This document shows positions 10,100 to 19,039 of a stretch of 64,000 nt of DNA, in pieces. Each line of letters opens with the position of its first letter. Position 1 is the stretch's first letter. The position numbers and the translations under genes were made by a program. Source of the DNA: Bacteroidota bacterium (lineage in GTDB: Bacteria; Bacteroidota; Bacteroidia; Cytophagales; Cyclobacteriaceae); contig VGMW01000004.1 of NCBI GenBank assembly GCA_016866235.1, positions 157,651 to 221,650 of the forward strand, read 5' to 3'. Below the pieces are notes generated by a model. That model saw only the letters and a list, made by a program, of their open reading frames with translations. It was not told the origin of the DNA and did no database searches.

Positions 10100-11455
10100 T
10101 CAATAGCTGTCGTCGATCGCAAAATCATTTTTGCGATACATCCATTTGCCGCTCGTGAAATCAGGAAAGTCAACCGTTTCCCCACCCATAGATATGGAAG
10201 TCTCTGATAATGGTGTAATGGCGCTCCAGGTAACTGCATCATATACATCCTGTGGGGTGTTGGTTTTTCTTTTAACCGATTCAATAAACGCATTCAACAC
10301 GAACCAATCCATTCCACCGTGTCCTGCGCCCTCTGCAGAGGAAGCATACTTTTTCCAAAGAGGATGATCATACTTTTCCAACCACGGCTTGGCTTCTTCC
10401 CAGCTGTGCGGCTTGGATTGCCCTTCGATGTACAATGATTTGTTGAGATCCATCCAAATTCCTTTTGTGCCCTGGACACGGAATCCGAGTGAGTATGGCC
10501 TAGGCAGATTGGTGTCGTGTTGCAACAAAACTGTTTCATCGTTCACCGTTGAAACCATGGTGGTGACCACATCACCCAATTTAAATTGAACGGAGGCATT
10601 GGGGTGTTGGGCACCGCCTTTTTGCACGATATAATCGTGGAGCCCCCTCGATTTGGTGCTATAGGATGTAAGCCTCGTGAAACGATTGCCGCGGTTGATG
10701 CCCAACATGGTGGCCAGCGGGCCAACACCATGGGTCGGATAAAGGTCTCCATTGCGGTTCACCGAATGAAGTGTCCTCCATTGCGCTTCAGAAAAACCTT
10801 TCTCTCCGAACTCAACTCCACCACCGTAAGCATCCTTGCCATTGTTGAATTTGACTTCACGCAAGTCGTGTTGATAGCCTCCCTGCAGATGGACCAGTTC
10901 ACCAAAAAGATTTTGACGAACCATATTCAGGATTGCCATAACATCCCTGCGGTAACAAACATTTTCCAACATCATCAAAGGCATACCTGTTTGCTCGGAG
11001 GTGTGTACGAGTTGCCAACACTCATCTACCGTCATGCCTGTCATCACCTCACAGCCCACATACTTACCAGCTTTCATGGAATCCATACACTGAATAGTAT
11101 GCCACTCCCATGGTGTGGCAATGATTACCGCATCGATGTCCTTGTTTTCAAGTAACTTTTTATAACCATAAGGACCATCCATGATCACCTGTGGTTTTGG
11201 TTTATTCATTTTAGCGATCATGGAAAGCGTCCGATCGACCATTACCTGCTGAATGTCGCAGATGGCAACCACTTCAGTATCCTGACGGTAAAGGGCTTGC
11301 TCAACATGGCCTTGTCCACGCAGCCCCACCCCGATAAATCCAAGTCTTACTTTGGCTTCTTTGTCTTTAGAAAAAAGTGTGCCGCCAGGAATTATGGTTA
11401 ATCCGGCGCCAGCCACAGAAACTTTTTTAACAAAATCTCTTCTTGAATTATTCAT
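10100..11455 (-). CDS. Tat-exported Gfo/Idh/MocA oxidoreductase, GH109-like
   Basis: A 451-residue protein with a twin-arginine signal (NNSRRDFVKKVSVAGAGL at the N-terminus), so it is exported folded. A Rossmann domain follows (LGFIGVGLRGQGHV). The middle contains GKYVGCEVMTGMTVDECW, YRRDVMAI and YPTHGVGPLATMLGINRG, segments typical of glycoside hydrolase family 109, whose members use NAD+ to hydrolyse alpha-N-acetylgalactosaminides. GH109 activity is inferred from these segments and from the Tat signal. Many relatives are uncharacterised, and another Gfo/Idh function is possible. It lies on its own, with gaps of 83 bp and 74 bp on either side. Confidence 0.82.
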   Translation of the reverse strand: MNNSRRDFVKKVSVAGAGLTIIPGGTLFSKDKEAKVRLGFIGVGLRGQGHVEQALYRQDTEVVAICDIQQVMVDRTLSMIAKMNKPKPQVIMDGPYGYKKLLENKDIDAVIIATPWEWHTIQCMDSMKAGKYVGCEVMTGMTVDECWQLVHTSEQTGMPLMMLENVCYRRDVMAILNMVRQNLFGELVHLQGGYQHDLREVKFNNGKDAYGGGVEFGEKGFSEAQWRTLHSVNRNGDLYPTHGVGPLATMLGINRGNRFTRLTSYSTKSRGLHDYIVQKGGAQHPNASVQFKLGDVVTTMVSTVNDETVLLQHDTNLPRPYSLGFRVQGTKGIWMDLNKSLYIEGQSKPHSWEEAKPWLEKYDHPLWKKYASSAEGAGHGGMDWFVLNAFIESVKRKTNTPQDVYDAVTWSAITPLSETSISMGGETVDFPDFTSGKWMYRKNDFAIDDSY

Positions 11456-11529
11456 GTTGGTAACGATTATCCTTCAAGATAAAATATTATTCCCAAGTGT
11501 GCACGCGGCGTTCGCTATTCGCAGGCAGG

Positions 11530-12237
11530 CTACTGATACTCAGCCTGAAAAACTGAAGCAAAATTTCTTTTGAACGAATCCAATACGGCGTCGAAGTCAG
11601 GAGCAGTGCCGAGCTCTTTTTCCATAGAGGTCACCGCCTTGTCGGTTATGCCGCATGGAACGATATAATTAAAATAGTTGAGGTCTGTAGACACATTCAG
11701 TGCAAGTCCATGCATGGTTACCCACCGGCTGGATTTAACGCCCATGGCGCAGATCTTTCTCGCTTTGACAGGATTTTCAGGATCGAGCCAGACACCGGTA
11801 AGTCCGGCAAGTCTACCCGCCTCTAACCCAAAGTCTTTTAAAGTCAGGATAACCGCTTCTTCCATAGACCGCATATACAAATGAATGTCTGTGAAAAAAT
11901 TCTCCAGGTCAAGAATTGGATACGCAACCAACTGACCGGGTCCGTGGTAAGTGATGTCGCCCCCTCGGTTTATTTGGTGAAAGGTAGCCTGGATGGATGG
12001 CAATTGTTCGCGGGAAATAACCAGATTTTTTTCGTCTCCGCTTTTGCCAAGCGTGAAGACATGTGGATGTTGGCATACCACCAGAAAATTTTCGGTAGCG
12101 ACCGGTTCGCCATCACGGTTTGCGATTTTTTGATCAACAATGGATTGATGGCACCTGGTCTGGTAATCCCAGGCTTGTTGGTAATCAGCGAGCCCTAGGT
12201 TTATAAACCGGATAGACCGGTTGATAACAGCATTCAC
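11530..12237 (-). CDS. lipB: Octanoyltransferase
   Basis: Transfers octanoate from acyl carrier protein to lipoyl domains, the first step of lipoate synthesis. It has 235 residues. The signature GGDITYHGPGQLVAYPIL is present, as are the catalytic-region lysine in KICAMGVKSSRWVTMHG and the nucleophilic cysteine in IVPCGI. The start is GTG at 12237, immediately after the TGA of the upstream SIS gene, so translation is probably coupled. No lipA is visible nearby. Confidence 0.94.
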   Translation of the reverse strand: MNAVINRSIRFINLGLADYQQAWDYQTRCHQSIVDQKIANRDGEPVATENFLVVCQHPHVFTLGKSGDEKNLVISREQLPSIQATFHQINRGGDITYHGPGQLVAYPILDLENFFTDIHLYMRSMEEAVILTLKDFGLEAGRLAGLTGVWLDPENPVKARKICAMGVKSSRWVTMHGLALNVSTDLNYFNYIVPCGITDKAVTSMEKELGTAPDFDAVLDSFKRNFASVFQAEYQ

Positions 12238-13242
12238 TCAGGAAGGCTTAAGCTTGGATAATTCTTCCCTGAGAAACCCAATCACCTCCACTGGATCAGG
12301 GTCGATTTGATTTTCCCGGGCAACGTAATAGGTAATCCAATCTGTAAGATGGATCAGATAATAATATTGTTCCAGGAGAGACGCACCTTCGGCCACGATG
12401 TCGATGACGTGTCTGGACATTTTTTCAAAAACGGGCCTGCAAATTTCCATCCGCTCATTGACACGCTTGTGGTCATGATCGGAATACAGGTATACCACTT
12501 GTGATTGCTGAAGAATTGATTCCGGGAATTTCCAACCCGCGAGCTCGTTGTGGTTCATTTCCGGGAAAGTGTTCACGTGCGCCAGCTGCTTGGCATTCAT
12601 ATTCAACTGCTGTTGAAAGCGTACGGCCATCGACTTCAAACGTTCATCACAATAAATTACGGCCAAACGGCCCTTCAATTGTTTGGCGATGAGTTGTGCT
12701 TCGGCCTGGATGGCGCGTTCGCCGCGGTCCAGGTATTCCACTGCATTCTCTGTTTCCTTTATAAAAGCAGCGCCAATCAGGTTGGTGTGGTACAGTGCAT
12801 ACAAAAGAGAAACAATCATAGATCCGAGCATTGATCTGCCCGATTCAATACCCGCCGGAAGCTGAATAAAATAAAGATTGTATTCCTTCGCCAGCTCCAA
12901 AATCCTCCCACCCGAACAGATGCATATTATATGTGCCCGCTTCAACATGGCCTTCTGAATGGCTGCCACGGTTTCCTCTGTTTCTCCGGTATAGGAACAG
13001 GCAATAAACAGGGTGTTTTGACTAACAAATTGAGGTATGTTGTAACCCTTGCTGACTGTAACCGGAATTGGAATTCGGCCGAAGGTTAATGACTCTACCA
13101 GGTTAGCGGCTGTTCCGCTCATACCCATTCCGGTGATGAGCACATTACGGATGTCGCTTCCGGGTCGCACCAGATCGACCGATTGACCAATTCGTAGCGC
13201 TTCGGTCAGTTGTCTGGTAAATCCTTCGATCAGTTTAATCAT
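12238..13242 (-). CDS. SIS-domain phosphoglucose/phosphomannose isomerase-like protein
   Basis: A 334-residue sugar isomerase-domain protein of the bifunctional phosphoglucose/phosphomannose isomerase type. The first SIS domain carries the phosphate-binding GMGMSGTAAN. The second half has the family C-terminal domain, with FPEMNHNELAGW near residue 240, where E and H are the catalytic-region residues. The frame is open up to a TTG at 13302, but ATG at 13242 (MIKLIEGF) gives the usual family N-terminus and I prefer it. It directly precedes lipB without spacing. Whether it acts on glucose-6-P, mannose-6-P or another ketose phosphate cannot be read from the sequence. Confidence 0.83.
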   Translation of the reverse strand: MIKLIEGFTRQLTEALRIGQSVDLVRPGSDIRNVLITGMGMSGTAANLVESLTFGRIPIPVTVSKGYNIPQFVSQNTLFIACSYTGETEETVAAIQKAMLKRAHIICICSGGRILELAKEYNLYFIQLPAGIESGRSMLGSMIVSLLYALYHTNLIGAAFIKETENAVEYLDRGERAIQAEAQLIAKQLKGRLAVIYCDERLKSMAVRFQQQLNMNAKQLAHVNTFPEMNHNELAGWKFPESILQQSQVVYLYSDHDHKRVNERMEICRPVFEKMSRHVIDIVAEGASLLEQYYYLIHLTDWITYYVARENQIDPDPVEVIGFLREELSKLKPS

Positions 13243-13329
13243 TTCACGTCGTGAATTTCTTCCGGCTGGCAGGTTTAAATCACCTTTTAATATAGACCGC
13301 AACCAGAAATATTTGCCAAAAGTATAGGC

Positions 13330-13683
13330 ATGACGGAAAAAAACAAAAAAGGAAAAGACGGAGAAGAGGAGGCGGCATCATTCCTCACCTCCAAAGGTTA
13401 TTCAGTGGTAGAGACCAACTTTCGATACCAGCATTGTGAAATTGATTTGGTGGTGAAGAAAAACGGTTGGTTGATTTTTGTGGAAGTAAAAATGCGGACC
13501 GGCACTGCATTCGGACCTCCGGAAATTTTTGTAACACGCCAGCAACGCAGAAACATCCGATGGGCCGCCAGACATTACCTTTTTTCAAAGGGCTGGCAGG
13601 GCAATGTACGGTTCGATGTTATTGCCATTCTTCGCTCAGACCTAAATAATGAGATCACCCACTTTGAGGATGCCTTTCACTAA
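13330..13683 (+). CDS. YraN family protein (UPF0102, endonuclease-like fold)
   Basis: A small 117-residue cytoplasmic protein with the YraN pattern: KGKDGEEEAASFL at the start, then EIDLVVKKNGWLIFVEVKMR, whose E, D and ExK residues form a restriction-endonuclease-like metal site. RFDVIAI follows near the C-terminus. The cellular role of YraN proteins is not established, although the fold suggests action on nucleic acid. It is divergent from the SIS gene and convergent with the next gene, which ends 5 bp away. Confidence 0.88.
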   Translation: MTEKNKKGKDGEEEAASFLTSKGYSVVETNFRYQHCEIDLVVKKNGWLIFVEVKMRTGTAFGPPEIFVTRQQRRNIRWAARHYLFSKGWQGNVRFDVIAILRSDLNNEITHFEDAFH

Positions 13684-13687
13684 AGGC

Positions 13688-14518
13688 CTATCGGATCGGT
13701 GAGGAGTAAGTTTCGCGTCCGCTCTCGTCCCACTCTCTTTTTACATAGGGTTTAGTGCCGCGTACAAAAGGATCCTTATTGTAGGAGATAATTTTTTTTC
13801 GTTTTCCACTTGAATAATTTTCAATCCACTCTCCTACCCGTTCATTAAACCGGTATTCACCCTGCACAGCCAGTGTGCCATTTTCATGAAACATAAAATA
13901 ATTCCCTTCGCGCTCTCCATATTCCACCGGAATTAGTTCTTTAACTTTTTTTCGCTCCGGGTCATAATAACTGACAAGCGATTCCTTGGGCCATCCTTTA
14001 TAGTATTTCTCCTTATCCTCGAGCAGATCATCCTTGGAGTATTTCATCCAGCGGCCATGCTTTGAACCCTTGTAAAAAATCCCTTCCTCCAATACTACCT
14101 GACCTTGCATTTTTTTGTAAGGCCCGTGGACCAGCACACCGCGTGCAGGATCAAATTTTTCGGTCTTACGAATTTCTTTTCTCTTAAAATCGTACCAATA
14201 AATATCCTTGACATAGAGTGGTGGAGGCTCGTGCTTTTTTAACACATAAAAAATTTCAATCAGCACCTTATCCCCCTTGCCTTTTCTGGTAAAGCGCTTC
14301 TTTGTTTTGATGCCGTAGTAATATTTCTTTTTTGGCTTGTTCTTTTTGGTTACTACGGGCTCGTCGGTTTTTTCATCAAGCTCCAACAACTTATATGGTC
14401 GCTCCGTTTCAAACGTAAACTGGCCTTCAACTCCAAATGGTTCCTCTTTTTCCTGAGCAAAGGAGCTTCCGGAAAATACCAGGGTGAGCAACGATATGAT
14501 TGCTAAACGCAAAGCCAT
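13688..14518 (-). CDS. Exported protein with MORN-like/YwqK-type repeats
   Basis: A 276-residue protein with a signal peptide (RLAIISLLTLVFSGSSFAQ). Much of it is lysine- and tyrosine-rich. The C-terminal third holds repeats of the form FHENGTLAVQGEYRFNERVG followed by GEWIENYSSGKRKK, which resemble the antitoxin YwqK/MORN-type beta repeats common in Bacteroidota exported proteins. These repeats usually give no specific function. It lies tail-to-tail with yraN and 61 bp from the end of the amidohydrolase gene, which is transcribed in the same direction. Confidence 0.72.
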   Translation of the reverse strand: MALRLAIISLLTLVFSGSSFAQEKEEPFGVEGQFTFETERPYKLLELDEKTDEPVVTKKNKPKKKYYYGIKTKKRFTRKGKGDKVLIEIFYVLKKHEPPPLYVKDIYWYDFKRKEIRKTEKFDPARGVLVHGPYKKMQGQVVLEEGIFYKGSKHGRWMKYSKDDLLEDKEKYYKGWPKESLVSYYDPERKKVKELIPVEYGEREGNYFMFHENGTLAVQGEYRFNERVGEWIENYSSGKRKKIISYNKDPFVRGTKPYVKREWDESGRETYSSPIR

Positions 14519-14579
14519 TTGTGAATACGAAGTTACTGAACGAAGCAGGAAATTCGATTATTGTTTTTGGGTGTTCCTT

Positions 14580-15932
14580 TTACCATTTGAGTTTGCTTAC
14601 CGCCTTGCGGTATTGATTGGCAATTTCTGCCTGGTGACAGTGCTCCCCATTTTTAACCACCCACCGACCGCGAACCAAAGTGCCCATCGGCATAGCGCCT
14701 GTATACATCAATGCGGCAAGGCGATACGCGGGACCTGCGTTTTGCAATACCGGAAGCTGCGCATCATAGGCGACGGCATCAAAATAAGTTCCGACTTTAA
14801 AAAATCCTTCCTGGTGCTCACCCATGGCTCGTTTACCTGATAAGTAGGCTTCTCTGAACATGTAAAGGGCTGGGTCGCCTGGAAAAGTGTCACGCCTGTT
14901 GGTGGACAGCCGTTGCCGGTAATCGATCATCCTGAATTCAGCCATTGGATCCAGTGATATGTGGCTGTCGGTTCCAATGCACCAGTTCCCACCACTCCTT
15001 GAAAATTCTGTCATGCGAAAAAACCCATCCCCTAAATTTCCCTCCGTGCCCGGACAAAGTACAACCGTAGCCTCAGAACCTGCCAATTGTAAAACCTCCT
15101 GATCGTCGAGGTGCGTAGCATGAACTATAAAAACATTTTTAAGCGACGGCAGCTCTTCCAGCAACCATTGCACCGGCCTTTTCTGAGTCCAGGCCAGACA
15201 ATCCTGTACTTCCTTTTTCTGTTCTGCAGCGTGGATGTGAAAAGGAACGGAGGAAGAAAATTGAGGATAAATATTTTTTAATGCTGTTGGATCCACAGCC
15301 CGCAATGAATGAGCAGACCAACCAATTTGTACGTCAACCTGATTCAGTGCATACGCAGATGTCGCTTCATACAGCCGGATAAAATCATCGGTGGAAGAAC
15401 AAATGAACCTTCTCTGCAAATCATAAGGGGGTTGTCCGAATCCACCTTGCTGATATAAAACAGGAATGATGGTGATACGTATTCCCGCTCTTTCAGCCGC
15501 GCGAACCATTCGGATGCCGGTCTCAGCAATGTTCTGATAAAAATTTCCTTTCCCATCATGGTGTACATAATGGAACTCAGCTACCTGCGTGAATCCTCTT
15601 CTCAACATTTCCGTGTACACCATCGTTGCGACAGCCTCCAGTTGATCAGGATCAAGGGAACCGGCGCATCGGTACATGGCTTCGCGCCACGTCCAAAAAT
15701 CATCGGGTTGACCAGCAGGAAAAATTTCAGCCTTTCCAGCCATCGCATATTGAAAAGCATGGGAGTGTGCATTAAGTGCACCTGGTAGAATCCACGCATC
15801 TATGGATTCATAGGCTGCATCGGGTTCAGGAGTGGAGCCGGTTGAAATTATCTTTCCGAGAATGTCGGTTTGAACAAAGGCAGGCTCAAGCCAGCCGTGG
15901 TCTACCAACATTCCCCTGAAACGGAAGTACAT
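14580..15932 (-). CDS. hutF: Formimidoylglutamate deiminase-like amidohydrolase
   Basis: A 450-residue metal-dependent amidohydrolase. It has the N-terminal metal motif in LNAHSHAFQYAMAG, internal ligands in HIHAAEQKKE and VHATHLDDQEV, and the catalytic aspartate in GTDSHISLDPMAEFRMIDY. The overall pattern matches N-formimino-L-glutamate deiminase (HutF), an enzyme of histidine degradation that yields N-formylglutamate. No other hut gene is in the window, so the substrate is inferred from sequence pattern alone, and guanine deaminase-like relatives are the main alternative. Confidence 0.8.
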   Translation of the reverse strand: MYFRFRGMLVDHGWLEPAFVQTDILGKIISTGSTPEPDAAYESIDAWILPGALNAHSHAFQYAMAGKAEIFPAGQPDDFWTWREAMYRCAGSLDPDQLEAVATMVYTEMLRRGFTQVAEFHYVHHDGKGNFYQNIAETGIRMVRAAERAGIRITIIPVLYQQGGFGQPPYDLQRRFICSSTDDFIRLYEATSAYALNQVDVQIGWSAHSLRAVDPTALKNIYPQFSSSVPFHIHAAEQKKEVQDCLAWTQKRPVQWLLEELPSLKNVFIVHATHLDDQEVLQLAGSEATVVLCPGTEGNLGDGFFRMTEFSRSGGNWCIGTDSHISLDPMAEFRMIDYRQRLSTNRRDTFPGDPALYMFREAYLSGKRAMGEHQEGFFKVGTYFDAVAYDAQLPVLQNAGPAYRLAALMYTGAMPMGTLVRGRWVVKNGEHCHQAEIANQYRKAVSKLKW

Positions 15933-15933
15933 C

Positions 15934-16191
15934 TTAATTCTTGAAAGTCAGTTTGAAGACGATAAGCATGATGCTCAGTACAAAAACAATGCTGTTGGCA
16001 ATGATGACCGGCCACAACATGAGGCTGAAGGCGTAGACCAGCCACACGACAGTGCTGAGTACCACAATCATCATCATGGTCAGGCTAAGGTCGGCAGCAC
16101 GCCGAGACTTCCAAGTTTTATAAACCTGCGGGATGAAGGTGACGCCGGTGAGGAACGCACCAAAATGTCCCATGGCTTCTGTCCAATTCAT
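15934..16191 (-). CDS. SemiSWEET-type sugar transporter
   Basis: An 85-residue inner-membrane protein with three transmembrane helices, the exact size of bacterial SemiSWEETs, which dimerise to transport sugars. The PQ motif is present in FIPQVYKTWKSRRAADLS, and the third helix begins at WPVIIANSIVF. It ends one base before the amidohydrolase start region, so both genes are on one transcript. The sugar is not predictable. Confidence 0.87.
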   Translation of the reverse strand: MNWTEAMGHFGAFLTGVTFIPQVYKTWKSRRAADLSLTMMMIVVLSTVVWLVYAFSLMLWPVIIANSIVFVLSIMLIVFKLTFKN

Positions 16192-16223
16192 AAAATATTT
16201 TTTTTAAAGTTAGCCAAGCAATT

Positions 16224-17594
16224 TCAATCAAAATAGATTTTTCCGGAGGATGGATTTTCAGCCCAGTTGCGAACAAGCTGATCGGCAATTCGGTTTTCCC
16301 GTGCAGGGCTCACCAATTGCTTTGCACCCGAAACACCGGAGATTTTTGCACGTGAAGACACGAATCCAAAGCCGAAATATTTTCCGTTGTCAAATACCAC
16401 CAGCGATCGCTCGCCTCGCTTACGTCCTTTGTCCACGATAAAAAAACTTTCACGATTTTCTGAAAACGACTCAATGGCCATTTTCATGCGCGCATTGTAT
16501 TGATCTGTTTGCTCTTTCCCGGTACAAGCACCATGGCATTCGCCCGAGGCAACATTGGAACAGGCACCAGTGGTCTTCTGCAATCCCGACAACCTTGGGC
16601 ATAATTCAAATTCCCTCACCTTCTCCCACATCAGATTCCATGCTTCACCCTTGCTTGTGGTGCAAGCATGTGGTTCCGATCCCTTCTTTGTTGTACCAAC
16701 CGTAAACCGAAGAAAGCCATTGCGGTCTTCGTAGGAATGAATCCCCCAAACCTCAAACAACTCTTTTTGTGCAAGGTTGTATCGTGGCCAAAGGCGTCGG
16801 ATTTCCTGTGCTTCATGAACCAAAGCGATAAGCTCAGTACCGGTCAGCTCGCAGGTAATGTTGTGGATTTCATTCCGGACTTTGGTGCGGTTCCATTCGG
16901 AAGCAGTGCCGGAGAAATGACCATAAATTCTTTTCCGGATGCTTTTTGCTTTGCCTACGTAAATGATTTTTCCGTGGTGGTCATGAAAATAATAGACCCC
17001 TGTCTCATCAGGCAATTCTTCCACCACCGACCGATCCAGGTGAGGCGGGAGGACCATTTCACCTGAATTTCGTTTCAGGGATTTTTCGATTTCACCGGTT
17101 TGATCGCGCCTCAACAGGGAAGAGAATATTTTCGCCGTAGCCACAGCGTCGCCAATGGCACGATGCCTGTTCTCAATACCTATGCCGAGGTGCTGAGCAA
17201 GGATTCCGAGGCTATAGGATTTTAGTCCCGGCACTATTCGACGCCCAAGCCTTACGGTACACAATCGCTTCGGTGTCCAGGCGATACCACATCCCTCAAA
17301 TTCCCTTTTCAAAAAGCCAAAATCGAACTGCGCATTGTGTGCAACAAAAATTTTTCCTTCGAGATGACTTAAAATTTCGTCGGCGACTTCCTCAAAGAGC
17401 GGAGCATCCGATACCATCTCGTTGGTGATCCCGGTGAGGTTGGTGATGAAAGACGGGATATTTCGGGCAGGATTAATCAGCGTCTGATATTCGCCGGTTA
17501 TGGAGGTGCCGTCGTGGTGCACAATAGCAATTTCTGTTATGCGGTGGTTACCAGCATGACCTCCAGTGGTCTCAATATCAACAACAGCGTACAT
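16224..17594 (-). CDS. DEDD exonuclease / GIY-YIG nuclease fusion (Cho/UvrC-like)
   Basis: A 456-residue fusion. Residues 1-165 are a DnaQ-like exonuclease with DIETTGG at the N-terminus, HNAQFDFGFL near 85 and HRAIGDA near 143, giving the DEDDh metal residues. Residues about 200-280 are a GIY-YIG nuclease domain (ETGVYYFHDHHGKIIYVGKA, then IRKRIYGHF) like the N-terminal domain of UvrC. The rest is similar to the linker region after that domain and has a cysteine-containing segment (TGACSNVASGECHGACTG). Such polymerase III epsilon/Cho fusions occur in several phyla and are thought to act in DNA repair. Confidence 0.9.
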   Translation of the reverse strand: MYAVVDIETTGGHAGNHRITEIAIVHHDGTSITGEYQTLINPARNIPSFITNLTGITNEMVSDAPLFEEVADEILSHLEGKIFVAHNAQFDFGFLKREFEGCGIAWTPKRLCTVRLGRRIVPGLKSYSLGILAQHLGIGIENRHRAIGDAVATAKIFSSLLRRDQTGEIEKSLKRNSGEMVLPPHLDRSVVEELPDETGVYYFHDHHGKIIYVGKAKSIRKRIYGHFSGTASEWNRTKVRNEIHNITCELTGTELIALVHEAQEIRRLWPRYNLAQKELFEVWGIHSYEDRNGFLRFTVGTTKKGSEPHACTTSKGEAWNLMWEKVREFELCPRLSGLQKTTGACSNVASGECHGACTGKEQTDQYNARMKMAIESFSENRESFFIVDKGRKRGERSLVVFDNGKYFGFGFVSSRAKISGVSGAKQLVSPARENRIADQLVRNWAENPSSGKIYFD

Positions 17595-17646
17595 AAGCGG
17601 AAGGGGGACACAAAATTAGTCTGCTGCGTTTATCTTACCGCAGTTT

Positions 17647-17677
17647 TTTGAAACGAGTCTTGCTTGCTTCATATTTG
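17647..17677 (+). promoter_or_regulatory. Bacteroidota-type promoter, TTTG-N19-CATATTTG
   Basis: TTTG at 17647-17650 is followed after exactly 19 bases by CATATTTG at 17670-17677, one mismatch from the TAnnTTTG -7 element. This fits the Bacteroidota primary-sigma consensus. The downstream ATG begins only 8 bases after the -7 element, so the transcript should be leaderless or almost so. Confidence 0.5.
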
Positions 17678-17684
17678 GACATAA

Positions 17685-18023
17685 ATGATCCGGTTCTTAT
17701 TAAATGGTGTCCTGGTAATGTTGTGTGCCTACCTGCTTCCCGGTGTGCACGTCGAACATTACGGCTATGCGTTACTGGCTGCCTTGGTGCTATCGGGTGC
17801 CAACTTAATCATTAGACCACTGCTCATTTTACTGACGCTTCCGGTTACGCTGATTACTTTCGGCATATTCCTTCTGGTGATCAATGCCGTGGTTATCATG
17901 ATTGTCTCTGCAGTTTCTCCTGGTTTTAGTGTAGACGGATTCTGGTGGGCACTATTGTTTAGCCTGCTGCTTTCGGTGTTCAACAGTATGATAAAGGATT
18001 TGTCGCCCAAGCAAAATGACTAA
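17685..18023 (+). CDS. Phage holin family IV / YvlD-like membrane protein
   Basis: A 112-residue inner-membrane protein with four hydrophobic helices covering most of its length (FLLNGVLVMLCAYLLPGV, ALVLSGANLIIRPLLILLTL, TFGIFLLVINAVVIMI, WWALLFSLLLSVFNSMI). The NLIIRPLL and INAVVI segments are typical of Pfam PF04020 (holin 4_2 / YvlD). Despite the name, these are usually ordinary chromosomal proteins of unknown role, and nothing phage-like lies nearby. It overlaps the HAD gene by 8 bp. Confidence 0.85.
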   Translation: MIRFLLNGVLVMLCAYLLPGVHVEHYGYALLAALVLSGANLIIRPLLILLTLPVTLITFGIFLLVINAVVIMIVSAVSPGFSVDGFWWALLFSLLLSVFNSMIKDLSPKQND

Positions 18024-18726
18024 ACCCGGATCTGATCTTAAAGTCATTGCCTTCGACGCCGACGACACCCTGTGGGTGAATGAGCCCTATTTTGCTGAAA
18101 CAGAGCAGGCTTTCATGGCTTTAATGGAGGATTTTCTTCCCAGACATACCACCGCAAGGGAATTGCTCAAAACAGAAATTGAAAATTTGCCCTTGTATGG
18201 ATATGGAATAAAGGCTTTCATGCTTTCCATGATTGAAACCGCGATCCGCATTTCTGATAAAAAAATTCCGCCGGCAGCCATTGAAAGAATTATCGGGCTA
18301 GGAAGGACCATGCTGGATAAACCCGTAGTCCTGATCGAAGGCGTAACAGAGGTTTTAAAAAGCCTTCAGGGAAAATATAAACTGGTGATGGCCACCAAAG
18401 GTGATCTGCTGGATCAGGAACGTAAGCTTTCGAAATCAGCACTCTCCGGCTACTTTCACCACATCGAAATCATGTCTGAAAAAAAGGAAGCCGATTACGA
18501 AAAACTAATCCGGCACCTCGACATCCCGGCATCATCATTTATGATGATCGGTAATTCACTCAAATCGGATGTGTTGCCTGTTTTAAATCTCGGTGGATAT
18601 GGTGTTCATGTTCCTTACCACGTCACGTGGGAACATGAAAAAGTTGAAGTTGAAATAAAAAATGAAAGATTTTTTGCCGTTGATCGAATTGCTCAACTAT
18701 CTGAAATTTTAGACCAGACCTATTAA
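18016..18726 (+). CDS. HAD-family hydrolase
   Basis: A 236-residue cytoplasmic phosphatase of the haloacid dehalogenase superfamily. Motif I is FDADDTLW (DxD nucleophile), motif II lies in LVMATKGD, and motif IV in MMIGNSLKSDVLPVLNLGG. The helical cap between motifs I and II suggests a small-molecule phosphate substrate. The start overlaps the end of the holin-like gene by 8 bp, and the DUF4286 gene follows after 6 bp, so the three form an operon. Confidence 0.88.
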   Translation: MTKPGSDLKVIAFDADDTLWVNEPYFAETEQAFMALMEDFLPRHTTARELLKTEIENLPLYGYGIKAFMLSMIETAIRISDKKIPPAAIERIIGLGRTMLDKPVVLIEGVTEVLKSLQGKYKLVMATKGDLLDQERKLSKSALSGYFHHIEIMSEKKEADYEKLIRHLDIPASSFMMIGNSLKSDVLPVLNLGGYGVHVPYHVTWEHEKVEVEIKNERFFAVDRIAQLSEILDQTY

Positions 18727-18732
18727 CCGAAT

Positions 18733-19035
18733 ATGCTTCTTTACAACATCACGGTTGCTATCGACGTTGAAGTAGAACAGCGATGGGTACAATGGATGAA
18801 AGGCGACTTGATTCCCTTAATGGTTGGGGCGGGGCTTCTCTCGGATAGCAGACTATACAAAGTGGTCACACACGACGATCCACACACTTCATCCTACTGT
18901 ATCCAATATTTTTTTGAGTCCTCCGAAAACCTGAACCGATATGTATCGGAGTATGCTCCGGTCTTCATTCAACAGCTCCAATCAAATTTTCCCAACCAAC
19001 ACGCGGTTTTTCAAACCCTGCTCGAAGAGGTTTAG
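18733..19035 (+). CDS. DUF4286 family protein
   Basis: A 100-residue protein with a small ferredoxin-like alpha/beta pattern (LYNITVAIDVEVEQRWVQWM, a middle strand SSYCIQYFFES, a final LQSNFPNQHAVFQTLLEEV). This matches DUF4286, a family of short Bacteroidota proteins of unknown function. It is the last gene of the holin-like/HAD operon and is convergent with the acetyltransferase, which ends 4 bp away. Confidence 0.8.
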   Translation: MLLYNITVAIDVEVEQRWVQWMKGDLIPLMVGAGLLSDSRLYKVVTHDDPHTSSYCIQYFFESSENLNRYVSEYAPVFIQQLQSNFPNQHAVFQTLLEEV

Positions 19036-19039
19036 GACA

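Noticed and set aside
17685..18023. Prophage signal from a holin-family protein
   Set aside because: PF04020 proteins are widespread chromosomal membrane proteins, and no phage gene, integrase or attachment site is nearby.
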